From an uncultured Psychromonas sp. (GTDB lineage: Bacteria > Pseudomonadota > Gammaproteobacteria > Enterobacterales > Psychromonadaceae), in contig NZ_CANLFB010000015.1 of assembly GCF_947489755.1 (NCBI RefSeq), forward strand, positions 1-64,000: a stretch of 64,000 nt of DNA, written 5' to 3'. Each line of letters starts with the position of its first letter. Positions within the stretch are counted from its first letter, which is position 1. Shown piece after piece: positions 19,164 to 29,657 of the stretch. The notes under the pieces are model-generated. The model did no database searches and was not told the origin of the DNA. It was given only the letters and a program-made list of their open reading frames with translations. A program made the translations under genes and the position numbers.

Positions 19164-20402
19164 TTACACTTTTTCTAACGGCTTAACCTCAACATCGCTT
19201 TTTGTTGGTTGGTCACTTAAAATATCAGATAATGTACTTCTTGATATGTGCCCTTCCAGTTCACCTTCTGCATTTAAAACGGCTAAAGGATGCTCGTTAT
19301 CCAGCATATCAGAAATAACAGATTCTAATAAAGCATCACTTTGTACCGAGGGTACGTCTTCAAAAAGCTCGTCAGTAATCGCATTCTCATAATCACTTTT
19401 TTCAACATTTTCTAATGTCTCTTGTGTGATCATTCCCTGGTAGCCATCATCATTCACAACATAGCCGTAATCTTGCTTAGACCGACGCATTTGCGCCACA
19501 GCTTCACCAATATTCTCACTAGAGATGCGACACATTTGTGGCTGCATTACCGTTTCAACCGTTAATGCACGTGCTCTATTAACATCTTTAACAAAGGCTT
19601 CAACATAGTCATCTGCTGGGTTTAATAATATATCAACAGGCGCACCTTGCTGAATTAATAAACCATCTCTTAGAATTGCGATTTTATCACCAATGCGTAA
19701 CGCTTCATCTAAATCATGCGTAATGAATATAATTGTTTTATGCAGCTTTTCTTGCAGTTCAATTAATTGGTCTTGCATTTCACTTCTAATTAAAGGGTCC
19801 AAAGCAGAAAAAGCTTCATCCATTAACAGAATATCAGCATCGGTACATAAAGCTCTGGCTAAACCAACACGTTGCTGCTGACCACCCGAAAGTTGTCCAG
19901 GATATTGTTTAGCGTACCCATCTAAACCCACGGTTTTTAACCATTCCATACCGCGTTCTTCACGATCTTTTTTAGCAACGCCCTGCACTTGTAAACCATA
20001 AGTAATATTCTGCAATACAGTACGGTGTGGCATTAAACCAAAACGTTGGAATACCATTGCCATTTTTTGACGGCGGAAATGTTGTAAATCTTTGGCATTT
20101 AACTGCATCACATCATCACCATCCACCACAATTTCCCCAGCGGTAGGGTCAATTAAACGGTTAAAATGACGAATCAATGTAGACTTGCCTGAACCAGACA
20201 GTCCCATTATTACAAATATTTCACCAGGATAGATATCTAAATTAATATCGGCTAACCCAACTGTATGACCTGTTTCAGCTAAAATAGCCTCTTTAGATTT
20301 ACCTGCTTTTACTTGCTCTAACACCTTTTTTTCATTTTTTCCGAAAATTTTATATAAGTTTCTAATACTAATTAAAGGGGATTTTTTTTCATTCAAGCTC
20401 AT
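19164..20402 (-). CDS. proV: glycine betaine/proline ABC transporter ATPase ProV
   Basis: ATPase subunit of the ProU osmoprotectant importer. With the start at 20402, preceded by GGAGGTC, it is 412 aa, near the 400 aa of E. coli. A longer frame upstream would overlap proW. The protein has Walker A GLSGSGKST (67-75), signature LSGGQQQR and Walker B ILLMDEAFSALD. Two CBS domains follow in the C-terminal 130 residues; they sense ionic strength in this family. It is the last gene of proX-proW-proV, one base after the proW stop. Confidence 0.94.
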   Translation of the reverse strand: MSLNEKKSPLISIRNLYKIFGKNEKKVLEQVKAGKSKEAILAETGHTVGLADINLDIYPGEIFVIMGLSGSGKSTLIRHFNRLIDPTAGEIVVDGDDVMQLNAKDLQHFRRQKMAMVFQRFGLMPHRTVLQNITYGLQVQGVAKKDREERGMEWLKTVGLDGYAKQYPGQLSGGQQQRVGLARALCTDADILLMDEAFSALDPLIRSEMQDQLIELQEKLHKTIIFITHDLDEALRIGDKIAILRDGLLIQQGAPVDILLNPADDYVEAFVKDVNRARALTVETVMQPQMCRISSENIGEAVAQMRRSKQDYGYVVNDDGYQGMITQETLENVEKSDYENAITDELFEDVPSVQSDALLESVISDMLDNEHPLAVLNAEGELEGHISRSTLSDILSDQPTKSDVEVKPLEKV

Positions 20403-20403
20403 C

Positions 20404-21294
20404 TTAATGACCTCCAAAGTTTTGTAATGTACGTTTTGCATAACTTTGAGAAATTCGGTCAAAGATAATAGCCAACGCAACAATCGCAAGACCATTTAAT
20501 AAACCTTGAGTGAAATATTGGTTACTAATTGCTTGTAGAACCGGTTGTCCTAAGCCTTTAACACCGATCATAGAAGCAATAACAACCATCGCCAATGCCA
20601 TCATAATAGTCTGATTAATACCCGCCATAATCGTCGGCATGGCTAAGGGTATTTGCACACCAAATAATCGTTGCATCGGGCTTGCACCATAAGCGGTTGC
20701 AGCTTCTAATACTTCTTTATCTACGAGGCGTATACCTAAGTTCGTTAAGCGAATAACAGGTGGAATAGCATAAATAATAACGGCAATCACACCAGGCACT
20801 TTACCGATACCCAGTAACATAACCACAGGAATCAAATAAACGAAAGCGGGCATGGTTTGCATCACATCTAATATAGGCGTCACAACAGATTGCACTCGGT
20901 TAGATCGCGCCATTGCTATACCGATAGGCATGCCTATTATAATGGCCAATAAGGTCGATACGATGATCATACTCATGGTGCGCATTGTATCCTCCCACAT
21001 ACCGAAATAACCAATGAGGACAAAGGCAGCTGCAACTGAAATGGTTAATTTAAACGAGCGGCTTGCAGCATAAGCAAAAGCCGCTAATGCGGCAATAACA
21101 AGCCACCAAGGCATTGCTAATAATAACTTTTCAAACCAAATAAGGGTGCTTAATAAAGGGTCAAAAAAGGATTGAATACTATCACCGTATTCGCGTGAAA
21201 AGTCTCGAAATGCACCATCGAGTAGTTTTTTAAAATCTCTTAATTCTTTACGATCAAGTTGCGGGATTTCTGATATCCATGACTTGTCTGACAT
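20404..21294 (-). CDS. proW: glycine betaine/proline ABC transporter permease ProW
   Basis: Inner-membrane permease of ProU. The 296-aa protein has an N-terminal cytoplasmic stretch followed by about six membrane segments. The importer EAA loop reads EAATAYGASPMQRLFGVQIP. It is shorter at the N-terminus than E. coli ProW (354 aa), as in many marine relatives. The gene lies between proX and proV. Confidence 0.93.
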   Translation of the reverse strand: MSDKSWISEIPQLDRKELRDFKKLLDGAFRDFSREYGDSIQSFFDPLLSTLIWFEKLLLAMPWWLVIAALAAFAYAASRSFKLTISVAAAFVLIGYFGMWEDTMRTMSMIIVSTLLAIIIGMPIGIAMARSNRVQSVVTPILDVMQTMPAFVYLIPVVMLLGIGKVPGVIAVIIYAIPPVIRLTNLGIRLVDKEVLEAATAYGASPMQRLFGVQIPLAMPTIMAGINQTIMMALAMVVIASMIGVKGLGQPVLQAISNQYFTQGLLNGLAIVALAIIFDRISQSYAKRTLQNFGGH

Positions 21295-21404
21295 TTTATT
21301 TTTCTCTCCTGAAAAATTTTAACCAACCTAGGTAAATATCTAGCTAATTAATAATGCGTTTAACGTTAATATGTTGAAGTTATTTACTTACCTAGAATGA
21401 TGAT

Positions 21405-21427
21405 AAAGCCTAGAATTTCTAGGCTTT
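21405..21427 (-). terminator. intra-operon hairpin after proX
   Basis: AAAGCCTAGAA and TTCTAGGCTTT form a perfect 11-bp inverted repeat around one base. It lies 12 bp after the proX stop and before proW, with only a short T-run. It may stabilise proX mRNA or partly terminate, so the binding protein is made in excess. Confidence 0.6.
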
Positions 21428-21438
21428 ATAAGGTGGGA

Positions 21439-22443
21439 TTATAATTCTGCTACTGCTTTTTTAATTTTCTCAGCTGTTGGTGCATCAACCCATGTAGTCC
21501 ATATTGACTCATAGTTCGTTAAGAAATACTCAACGATATAATCGCCATCAGCTTGTTCATCTTCTTTCCAAGCTAATAACGTATTCATTTGCTCATTAGT
21601 AAATGAACGACCTGCCAAGTATGCCAATACTTCAGGCGATCTTTTAGCAAATTCTTCCGTTACCACAGAATCAACTGCTGAAGGTGGATACATAGTAACT
21701 TTAGGCGCTAAACAATCAATTTGAGTGGTACAGTTAACAAATTCATCTTTATCAATGCCTGATCCAAAATCAACTTTAACCATCTTATATTTACCTAAGA
21801 CAGATGTTGGCGCCCAGTAATATCCAAACCAAGCCTCTTCACGTTCATAAGCTTTAGCAATTGAGCCTGATAAACCAGCACCAGAACCTGGATCTAACAA
21901 TTCAAAACCAGATGCTTCTAAATCTAATGCGTTGAATAGTTGGCTAGTTGATATTTGACAGTTCCAGCCTGCAGGACAGCCCATAAATGCAGACTTAGCT
22001 GGATCTTCAGGGTGTTTAAATAATTTTGCATTGGCTTTAATACCAGCAATAGTCGCTAAGGTAGGATCTTTCTCAACCATGTAAGCTGGTACCCAAAAAC
22101 CTTCTTCACCACCATCAGTTAATGTCGTACCTGCATAACGGATACGACCTTCAGCAACACCCTTATCCAATGCTTCACGCATCGCGTTACTCCAGAACTC
22201 AGGCGCAATATCAGGCTGACCTTTTTCAATCATTGCAGCGCCTGTTGGCATCGTATCGCCAGGGACTAATTCGGCATCACAATCAAAGCCGTGTTCAATG
22301 ATAAAACGGTCAACATTGGCAATAACGGTTGCAGAAGCCCAGTTCATATCTGCAATGGTGACTTTGCCACATTCACTTGCAACAGCTGGCATTGTAAAAG
22401 CAGCACATGCTAATAGAATAGAAGACGAAATAATCTTACGCAT
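21439..22443 (-). CDS. proX: glycine betaine-binding periplasmic protein ProX
   Basis: Substrate-binding protein of ProU that captures glycine betaine or proline betaine in the periplasm. The 334-aa precursor has a signal peptide (residues 1-22, cut near PAVAS). The mature protein matches the OpuAC family, with segments such as IADMNWASATV, FWSNAMREAL and AWFGYYWAPTSVLG. It is the first gene of the operon, as in Vibrio proXWV and unlike enterobacterial proVWX. Confidence 0.92.
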   Translation of the reverse strand: MRKIISSSILLACAAFTMPAVASECGKVTIADMNWASATVIANVDRFIIEHGFDCDAELVPGDTMPTGAAMIEKGQPDIAPEFWSNAMREALDKGVAEGRIRYAGTTLTDGGEEGFWVPAYMVEKDPTLATIAGIKANAKLFKHPEDPAKSAFMGCPAGWNCQISTSQLFNALDLEASGFELLDPGSGAGLSGSIAKAYEREEAWFGYYWAPTSVLGKYKMVKVDFGSGIDKDEFVNCTTQIDCLAPKVTMYPPSAVDSVVTEEFAKRSPEVLAYLAGRSFTNEQMNTLLAWKEDEQADGDYIVEYFLTNYESIWTTWVDAPTAEKIKKAVAEL

Positions 22444-22712
22444 ATTAATATCCTTATTAATTGTTAAATTTATTATGAATCATTTAGTTAAAACGTTTAT
22501 ATATTACACTAAATAGCTACCTATATGAAATCAAGCGAAAACATGGTCTTAAAAACACTAACTAGCGCATTCGCCACTAGCACTAAATATACTTCGTATT
22601 AATATCAATTTTCGCCATTAAATAAATACTAAAATTGACTCTTATCACTTATTTATTACAGATACTTATGACAGAATAAAGTACTTTCTCGATCATCAAT
22701 CTGGCCAATCTA

Positions 22713-24092
22713 ATGATAAATATTATAAATTTAGAACATGACAACTTAACAATTAATCACTGGCAATTACGTGAAAATGAAAGCTGGTGCGTTTTGGGAC
22801 GAAATGGTTCTGGTAAACAATATTTAGACCAACTATTAACAGGCAGTTTTAACCCAACTCAATTTAAACAATTAACTTTACCTGACAAAGAAAAAGTAGG
22901 CATGATTTCTTTTGAGGCACAACAAAAAACCTATGAAAGAGCCTTAGATGCGGAAGCACCTGACTATGTTGAGGTGAATGAAGCAGCAACCAAAGCAAAA
23001 GACTTTCTGCCTCAAAATAGATGGAATGATCCACTGATCAGTGAATTTGGTTTAAGCCATCGTATGGATACCGGTTACTTACAACTTAGTACCGGTGAAA
23101 GCCGTAAACTACTGATCCTAGAAGCCATCTTTAGCGGTATTGAGCTTTTAGTCTGTGATAACCCTTTCGATAGTTTAGATGTTGCTTCCTGTGAGGCGCT
23201 TTCCATTGCATTAGAACGCCTGTCTAAAAATGGTGTTAGCATTTTATTAATGCTCAGTAATCGACAAGACATTCCGGAGTGGTGTAATAACATTGCCTTT
23301 ATTGAGCGTGGTCGATTTGATGTTATCGGTCAATTAGAAGACGCGGAAACAAAAAAACAATTAGATGCTTTATTAAGCCCTGTGCCCGATGAAACAGACT
23401 GGCCTGAAAATATGCATGAGCTATCTGATTTCGCGCATCCTTATTTAGTTAAGTTAAACAAAGGGACTGTTCACTATAACGGTGTGAACGTGTTTGAAAA
23501 CCTAGATGTGGAAATCAAACCGTTACAACACACTTTAATAACAGGGCCAAATGGCAGCGGCAAATCAACCTTAATGCAATTAATTACCGGGGATTGCCCT
23601 CAATGTTATAGCAATGATATTAATGTATTGGGTTATCAAAGAGGCTCAGGGGAAACCATTTGGCAAGTTAAAGAACATATGGGTATTGTTAGCTCAGAAT
23701 TGCATCGTCAATATAGGGTGAGCAGTGACTTGTTAACTGTCGTAGTTTCAGGCTTTTATGATTCTATCGGTATGTATCAACAACCGAGTCCGTACCATAT
23801 TAAAATAGCACGCCAATGGTTAGATAAAATAGGATTACTTAAACAACAAAAAAGCGCATTTCAAAGTTTAAGTTATGGAGAGCAACGCTTAGCATTAATA
23901 GCAAGAGCATTAGTTAAGTCACCTTATTTGTTAATCTTAGATGAACCAACACAGGGATTAGATGAACTAAACAGGCATCGAGTGCTTAACTTTTTAGAGC
24001 ACTTAGCTAGCCAGAAGCATAGTACCATGTTGCTAGTAAGCCATCGTAAAGATGAATTTTTATCGATATTTAAGCAACATATTAAGCTTTAA
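22713..24092 (+). CDS. modF: ModF-like protein with two ABC ATPase domains
   Basis: A soluble 459-aa protein of two fused ABC ATPase domains, resembling E. coli ModF (490 aa), whose role near molybdate transport is unclear. The second domain is complete: Walker A GPNGSGKST (about residue 281), signature LSYGEQRL and Walker B LLILDEPTQGLD. The first has GRNGSGKQ (29-36), where the Ser/Thr of Walker A is Gln, signature LSTGESRK and Walker B LLVCDNPFDSLD without the usual Glu. The first site is therefore probably inactive. No modABC genes lie nearby, so the name rests on domain layout. Confidence 0.7.
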   Translation: MINIINLEHDNLTINHWQLRENESWCVLGRNGSGKQYLDQLLTGSFNPTQFKQLTLPDKEKVGMISFEAQQKTYERALDAEAPDYVEVNEAATKAKDFLPQNRWNDPLISEFGLSHRMDTGYLQLSTGESRKLLILEAIFSGIELLVCDNPFDSLDVASCEALSIALERLSKNGVSILLMLSNRQDIPEWCNNIAFIERGRFDVIGQLEDAETKKQLDALLSPVPDETDWPENMHELSDFAHPYLVKLNKGTVHYNGVNVFENLDVEIKPLQHTLITGPNGSGKSTLMQLITGDCPQCYSNDINVLGYQRGSGETIWQVKEHMGIVSSELHRQYRVSSDLLTVVVSGFYDSIGMYQQPSPYHIKIARQWLDKIGLLKQQKSAFQSLSYGEQRLALIARALVKSPYLLILDEPTQGLDELNRHRVLNFLEHLASQKHSTMLLVSHRKDEFLSIFKQHIKL

Positions 24093-24099
24093 TATTAGT

Positions 24100-24136
24100 A
24101 AGAGTACATCACTGGTTTTCTCAGAGATGTACTCTT
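24100..24136. terminator. bidirectional terminator modF/chemoreceptor
   Basis: AAGAGTACATC (24100-24110) pairs perfectly with GATGTACTCTT (24126-24136) across a 15-nt loop. It lies between the two converging genes. Confidence 0.85.
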
Positions 24137-24159
24137 AATTTAAATTATCATTTTAACTT

Positions 24160-25824
24160 TTATATTTTAAACTGACCCACAAGCCCTTCTAATTTACCGC
24201 CTTCAGAAAGCACATCACTGGCAATTTTTTCAGCTTCAATACTACTTGACGTTAATGAGTTAACAATATTTTGAATCTCATAAACATTACGTGTTATCTC
24301 TTCTGTCACAGAGCTTTGCTCTGTCGTCGCAGTCGCTATTTGTGTACTCATGTCATTAATTGAAGTAATAGATTCGGTCACCGAGTGCAGACTTTGTGAA
24401 ATCGTTTTTGATGAATCAACTGAACGAACACTTCGCTCTTGACTCAACGACATCGCATTCACTGACAATCCAACTAAACGATGCAACTCCTCAAGCATTT
24501 CATTGATTTCAAGTGTACTTTTTTGAGTACGACTTGCTAAGCTTCTTACTTCATCAGCAACAACTGCAAAACCTCTGCCCTGCTCACCAGCTCGTGCCGC
24601 TTCAATCGCAGCATTTAAAGCTAATAAGTTAGTTTGATCAGCAATAGCGCCAATCACGGTCAATACTTGGTTAATTTTTTGAGACTGTTCACTTAACGCA
24701 CTCATGCTTGTTACTGCACCGTTAATCTCTTCCACTAATGCAGAGACTTCGGTCAATGATGTTTCAACACATTCTTGTGCATGCTTCACATCTATTGATA
24801 CAGCTTGTGTAGCCTCTGCTACTTGATTTGTATTACTTGCGACTTCACTCGCAGTAGACGACATTTCAGTTACCGCTGAGACAACTTGATCTGTTTGATC
24901 ATTATGATGATGCAGTTGTGAAGCTATCTCTGTACTTTGATGATTCATATCGACACCAGCTTTATTAATTCCCGTTGTTGCGGTACTAATATCAGCAATT
25001 ATGTTTCTTAATTTATCAACAAATAGATTAAACGATTTTCCTAACTGTGAGATTTCATCGTGACCATGTATATCAAGTCGTTGTGTTAAATCTCCTTCAC
25101 CTTGTGCAATATCATTTAAATTATCAGCCATACGTTTAATAGGTTTAACCATTCTTGCTGCAACGAAGAAAATAATAATGGTAGTGAGAATAATTAATGC
25201 AATTGAAATAGAAACAATTAACCATATTTTTTCATTGAAACTTTTTGTTACTGAAGCAGAATACTGATTAATCGACTCTTCAATATCATCAATATAAGCG
25301 CCAGTACCAAGCATCCAATTGGTATTAGGGATCATGGTTGCATAACCTAGCTTTTCAAATTGGGTAGAAGAACCTGGCTTTTGAAAATAAAAGGAATAAA
25401 TACCATCACCTTTTTGTGCCGTATCAAGTAAACCTTCAATAATTTTATTGCCTTTGGTATCTTTTAAATTTATTAAGTCTTTTCCTTGTAATTCAGGTTT
25501 GATCGCATGAAAGATATTTTTCCCACTTGTGTCATAAATATAGAAATACCCTGCTGTACCAAAACGAATATCACGTAAAGCTTCTTCTATATTACCTTGA
25601 TTAGGTAAAGACATTTGGTAAGCAACAATACCAGCTGCCACTTCAGTGACTTCTTTTAATTCACGCTTACGCTCTTTAAGTAAAGCGTGACGAAACTCAG
25701 CAATGTTATTAGTAAGCCCTTCTTTTTCCAAACTATAAGAGATAGATGACAATAAAATTAAGATAACGATAAGCGGTAATAAGGTGAGTAATAATAACTT
25801 CTGAAGTAGATTTAATTTATTCAT
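24160..25824 (-). CDS. methyl-accepting chemotaxis protein with Cache domain
   Basis: Transmembrane chemoreceptor that signals through CheW/CheA. The 554-aa protein has a membrane segment at about 9-29 and a periplasmic single Cache (sCache_2-like) domain ([19 protein letters not shown], then [13 protein letters not shown]). A second membrane segment at about 200-222 and a HAMP region follow. The signalling domain has the conserved tip [20 protein letters not shown]. The ligand cannot be read from sequence; Cache receptors of this type often bind small organic acids. It is a single-gene unit. Confidence 0.92.
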   Translation of the reverse strand: MNKLNLLQKLLLLTLLPLIVILILLSSISYSLEKEGLTNNIAEFRHALLKERKRELKEVTEVAAGIVAYQMSLPNQGNIEEALRDIRFGTAGYFYIYDTSGKNIFHAIKPELQGKDLINLKDTKGNKIIEGLLDTAQKGDGIYSFYFQKPGSSTQFEKLGYATMIPNTNWMLGTGAYIDDIEESINQYSASVTKSFNEKIWLIVSISIALIILTTIIIFFVAARMVKPIKRMADNLNDIAQGEGDLTQRLDIHGHDEISQLGKSFNLFVDKLRNIIADISTATTGINKAGVDMNHQSTEIASQLHHHNDQTDQVVSAVTEMSSTASEVASNTNQVAEATQAVSIDVKHAQECVETSLTEVSALVEEINGAVTSMSALSEQSQKINQVLTVIGAIADQTNLLALNAAIEAARAGEQGRGFAVVADEVRSLASRTQKSTLEINEMLEELHRLVGLSVNAMSLSQERSVRSVDSSKTISQSLHSVTESITSINDMSTQIATATTEQSSVTEEITRNVYEIQNIVNSLTSSSIEAEKIASDVLSEGGKLEGLVGQFKI

Positions 25825-26090
25825 GTATATCCTAATCTTTTAATACAGGTTGGATTGATAGCATTGCAATCTACTAAGTATATTTACTTAATTCGATTAT
25901 GGCGTCTTAGTTAGCAAAGAAATTAAAAAGTTAATTATATTGATAAAATTAACAGGTCGGATAGCGTTTTAAATTTATAAGCTCATTACTTTAATAAACA
26001 TAAGGTTTAAGGTAATTAAAAATTTAAAAACCATACCACTATTGATAAGTAAGCGATTTACATTCTAGCAGTTACTTTTTAAAAAACACA
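25825..26090. other. AT-rich spacer upstream of the chemoreceptor gene
   Basis: No gene is seen between the chemoreceptor start and the dctM terminator. The region probably contains only the chemoreceptor promoter. Confidence 0.5.
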
Positions 26091-26119
26091 AAAAAGCTAA
26101 CCATAAATGGTTAGCTTTT
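26091..26119 (-). terminator. terminator of the TRAP operon
   Basis: AAAAGCTAACCAT and ATGGTTAGCTTTT pair across two bases. On the minus strand the hairpin is followed by a T-rich tail. It lies about 48 bp after the dctM stop. Confidence 0.88.
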
Positions 26120-26166
26120 GTTAGAAGTCAGACTTTGCTAGAAATAAATCTTTTTAGTTTAAAAGA

Positions 26167-27474
26167 CTATGGGATTAAGCCGAAGAATCGAGGTAGAAAT
26201 AAACTTATTTCAGGAATAAAGGTGATTAACAACAAAGTAACTATCAGTACGGCACAGAACGGCATAATACTCCTAATTACATTTTCTATCTTAGAACCAC
26301 TCACACTACAACCAACAAACAACGCCGTCCCTACAGGAGGTGTTGCTATCCCGATACAAAGATTGAATATAATCATCATTGCAAAGTGGATTGGATCCAT
26401 ACCTAGTTGAGTGGCAATTGGCATAAAGATAGGCGTAAAGATTAATACTGCTGGTGTTAAATCCATAAACATACCAACGATCAATAAAATTATATTCATT
26501 AAAATGAAGATAATAATTGGGTTATCAGAGATAGATAACATCCAATCACTGATCATGGTTGGCAGCCCTGTGAACGCCATCGCCCAAGACATAATGGTAG
26601 ATGCACCAATCAAGAACAACATAATCCCAGTGATCTGTGTTGTTTCTTTACAGATGATTGAAAAGTGTGACCATTTAAGTGTTCGGTAACAGAGTGACAG
26701 CATAAAAGAGTAAAGAACTGCTATACAAGCCCCCTCTGTTGCAGTGAATACACCACCAATAATACCGCCAATAACAACAAAAATAAGCCCTAAACTTGGC
26801 GTTGCTTGCCAAACAATTCTTAATACATCTTTAACTGTATACCCACTGTTCGCACTTGTTGTATAGCCTTTCTTTTTAGAAATAAAATAAGCAACAACCA
26901 TACAGCTTAATCCCATTAAAATACCTGGAACATAGCCTGCAATAAAGAGTGCAGCAACAGAGGTACCACCAGATACAACTGAAAATACGATTAATGAGTT
27001 ACTTGGTGGAATCAGAAGACCAGCAGGACATGAAGCAACATTTACTGCCGTCGCTAAGTTTTTATCATAACCTTCTTTTTCGAGTTCTGGACCTAACGTT
27101 TTACCAACCGCGGCAGCGGCAGCAACAGCTGAGCCAGAAACCGCACCAAACATCATATTAGCGAAGATGTTAACGTGTAAAAGTGAACCAGGGATCCAAC
27201 CTACCATGAGTTTTGCAAGGTTGATAAGTCGACCAGCAATACCACCCACATTCATTATATTCCCAGCGAGAATAAAGAAAGGAATCGCTAATAAACTGAA
27301 ACTATCAATACCCGTAATGATTTTTTGACCTGCAGTAATACTGGCGACATCAAACGGTAAAATGAAATACATAATAGTCAAAGATGACATTGCAATAGCA
27401 ATAGCAATCGGCATGCTTATCGCAATCATGAATAAAAATAGGCCTAGCAGCCAAACACCAATGGACAAGTCCAT
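26167..27474 (-). CDS. dctM: TRAP transporter large permease (DctM family)
   Basis: Large membrane subunit of a tripartite ATP-independent periplasmic transporter, driven by a sodium gradient. The 435-aa protein is almost wholly hydrophobic, with about 12 membrane segments. It shows the family sequences LAIPFFILAGNIMN, MFGAVSGSAVAAAAAVG and NLCIGIATPPVGTALFVG. It is third in the dctP-dctQ-dctM operon. The substrate is not evident from this subunit. Confidence 0.92.
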   Translation of the reverse strand: MDLSIGVWLLGLFLFMIAISMPIAIAIAMSSLTIMYFILPFDVASITAGQKIITGIDSFSLLAIPFFILAGNIMNVGGIAGRLINLAKLMVGWIPGSLLHVNIFANMMFGAVSGSAVAAAAAVGKTLGPELEKEGYDKNLATAVNVASCPAGLLIPPSNSLIVFSVVSGGTSVAALFIAGYVPGILMGLSCMVVAYFISKKKGYTTSANSGYTVKDVLRIVWQATPSLGLIFVVIGGIIGGVFTATEGACIAVLYSFMLSLCYRTLKWSHFSIICKETTQITGIMLFLIGASTIMSWAMAFTGLPTMISDWMLSISDNPIIIFILMNIILLIVGMFMDLTPAVLIFTPIFMPIATQLGMDPIHFAMMIIFNLCIGIATPPVGTALFVGCSVSGSKIENVIRSIMPFCAVLIVTLLLITFIPEISLFLPRFFGLIP

Positions 27475-27494
27475 AATATAAATCCTTTTAAAAT

Positions 27495-27974
27495 TTATTT
27501 TTTGTTCGATTTACAAAAAAGTTCAAGCGTATTTAATGCCAAATAAATGAGAATAATAACGGCTGAAATAGGTAATATTGAATAAACAGTAGACATCGGT
27601 AATTGCAAGGCGGGTGATAATTGCTGTGTGGTTCTTCCCATTAATGCAAGTCCGCCTTTAAGCATGGCTAAAGAAACAAATGCGAAAGAAATCCCGTTGA
27701 TAAGAATTTGTAATGCGATATGTGCTTTTCCCTTAAGGTAACTATCCAATAACGTTATCGCTAAGTGCCCTTTAATACCAAATAAATAACTAGCGCCTAA
27801 TAACCCAAGCCACACCATCGTATAGCGAGCAAGTTCATCGGTCCAACTGCTTGGGTCATTCAACACATAGCGACTAAAAACTTGCCAAGTGACGGTGGCT
27901 ACCAACAACATTAATGCAAAGGAAGAAATAAATAGAATCGACTTATCAAGTAGGTTTCTAAAAGAAGTTAACAT
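27495..27974 (-). CDS. dctQ: TRAP transporter small permease (DctQ family)
   Basis: Small membrane subunit that pairs with DctM. I start it at 27974 (MLTSFRNLLDK) because GAGGT lies 9 nt upstream; a frame 13 codons longer lacks a good ribosome site. The 159-aa protein has four membrane segments and the family motif FSRYVLNDPSSWTDELARY. It lies between dctP and dctM, 20 bp before the latter. Confidence 0.88.
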   Translation of the reverse strand: MLTSFRNLLDKSILFISSFALMLLVATVTWQVFSRYVLNDPSSWTDELARYTMVWLGLLGASYLFGIKGHLAITLLDSYLKGKAHIALQILINGISFAFVSLAMLKGGLALMGRTTQQLSPALQLPMSTVYSILPISAVIILIYLALNTLELFCKSNKK

Positions 27975-28041
27975 GTGGTGATACCTCAAAAAATTTTGCC
28001 CCAGCAAAGCCAAGGCAAAATTATGTTTTTACTAAGACTAA

Positions 28042-28998
28042 TTAAAGTGCTTCAATTTTCTCAATGTATGGTGCTAATTTAGGATCTTGTTTAGCGGCAT
28101 CAATCATTGGTTTAACGGCTTCGCGGAATGGGCCTTTATCCACTTCAACAAATGTTACGCCAGCTTTAATACCTTTCTCTTTATTCATATTATCTGTTGC
28201 GTCCCAGATTTTGATTTGCTCATCAAGAGATTCAGCAGCCGCTTCTTTTAATATTTTTTGCTCTTCTGGTGTTAATGAATTAAATGCATTTTCTGAAATG
28301 ATAATTACATCAGGTGTCATTAAATGCTGATCCATAGAGTAAAATTTAGCTACTTCACTGTGTTTCATTTCAACTAAGCTAGAAATGTTATTTTCTGCAC
28401 CGTCAATTACACCTTGTTGTAAAGCGGTGTAAACCTCATTAAATGGAACTGGCGTCGCTTTACCACCTAATAAGTTAACCATTTCCATCATTGTTGGAGA
28501 ACCAGGAACACGTACTTTCATTCCCGCTAGATCTGCTGGTGATTTAATTGCTTTTTTAGCATAGAAGCTACGTGTACCTGAATCATAAAAAGTAAGACCG
28601 ATAAAACCTTTACCTTTACTTGACCCTAACATTTCTTCTGCGACTTCACTTTTCATGAATTTTCTCATGTGTGCAACATCACGGAACAAGAAAGGTAATG
28701 CATTCACTTTAAATGTAGGTTCGAAAGATTCTGCTAAACCACCGTTGATTTTAGCCATATCAATGGCTCCAGTAACCACTTGCTCAGCTTGGTCACGTTC
28801 AGAACCAAGTTGCCCATTTGGGAAAATGCGGATAGTTAGATCACCGTTAGACTTCTCTTTCACTTTATCAGCCATGATCACCATACCTTGGTGAGCTGCA
28901 CTTTCTAATGACATAGCATGACCAAGATTCAACGTTTTTGCATACACGCTTGGTGTGAGAAGTAATGTAGTAAGTAAAGGTATTAATATCTTTTTCAT
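28042..28998 (-). CDS. dctP: TRAP transporter solute-binding protein (DctP family)
   Basis: Periplasmic binding protein that delivers substrate to DctQM. The start at 28998 (MKKILIPLL) follows AAGGAAATAAAAATC and gives 318 aa with a signal peptide cut near VYA. Family features include GQLGSERDQAEQV, the ligand-gating arginine region MKVRVPGSPTMMEMV, and TALQQGVIDGAENN. This last form occurs in DctP proteins binding sugar acids, which would fit the divergent alginate lyase gene. The substrate remains an inference; a C4-dicarboxylate is the alternative. Confidence 0.88.
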   Translation of the reverse strand: MKKILIPLLTTLLLTPSVYAKTLNLGHAMSLESAAHQGMVIMADKVKEKSNGDLTIRIFPNGQLGSERDQAEQVVTGAIDMAKINGGLAESFEPTFKVNALPFLFRDVAHMRKFMKSEVAEEMLGSSKGKGFIGLTFYDSGTRSFYAKKAIKSPADLAGMKVRVPGSPTMMEMVNLLGGKATPVPFNEVYTALQQGVIDGAENNISSLVEMKHSEVAKFYSMDQHLMTPDVIIISENAFNSLTPEEQKILKEAAAESLDEQIKIWDATDNMNKEKGIKAGVTFVEVDKGPFREAVKPMIDAAKQDPKLAPYIEKIEAL

Positions 28999-29657
28999 GA
29001 TTTTTATTTCCTTATTAAAATATCTATTTTTCAACAATTGATTTAATCGTTAATAGCGACAACAGCGATTGCAATACTGAGTAAAAACTGTTCGATGATC
29101 TGTAACAACACGGGCATCTTACAAACTGCCTTAAGTATTACAATAACAAAATATTCGAGTATGACGTTGCTCACGTTTGCTAATATAAAAATCAGACCTT
29201 TATCACTTTTAATTGAAGTTATGATGAAGAAGCTATCATTTAATTAATTGAACATAATAAAAATGGACCAGCAAATGTCTACTAGCCCAGAGAGGACAAC
29301 ATCACAACTTTTAAACAAGACGATTCACTTCATTGACTCTCATAATCTCCTTTATTACAAAAAAATAATAAAAAAACGAGTTTAATAAAAACTAAAATTA
29401 AAAGTATCAATATGTATGACAATAAATTAAAAAATGGAGAGAGGTATACACACATTATCGACGAGTTAGAGATTCAAACATGAAGCTAAATGTAAACTAT
29501 TTAATAAAATATTTTACATTATGTGACGTACATCCGAATTAATTCATGTCAAATTTCGCTGAACTGCTACGTAGTCATCATATCGACTTAAAGCAAGTAA
29601 GGTTTCATATTGGTAGTGATATCATTTTGTGACTAACAATAACTTATAGGTAAATTC
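28999..29657. other. divergent regulatory region dctP/alginate lyase
   Basis: About 660 bp without a gene I can support. It contains TGTGACGTACATCCGA near 29523, a half-match to a CRP site, and long AT-rich stretches. Its size suggests several regulators act on the two divergent units. Confidence 0.45.

Noticed and set aside
26135-26689. Two plus-strand open frames of about 90 codons
   Set aside because: They lie wholly or mostly antisense to the dctM gene, have no family match and arise from its codon bias.
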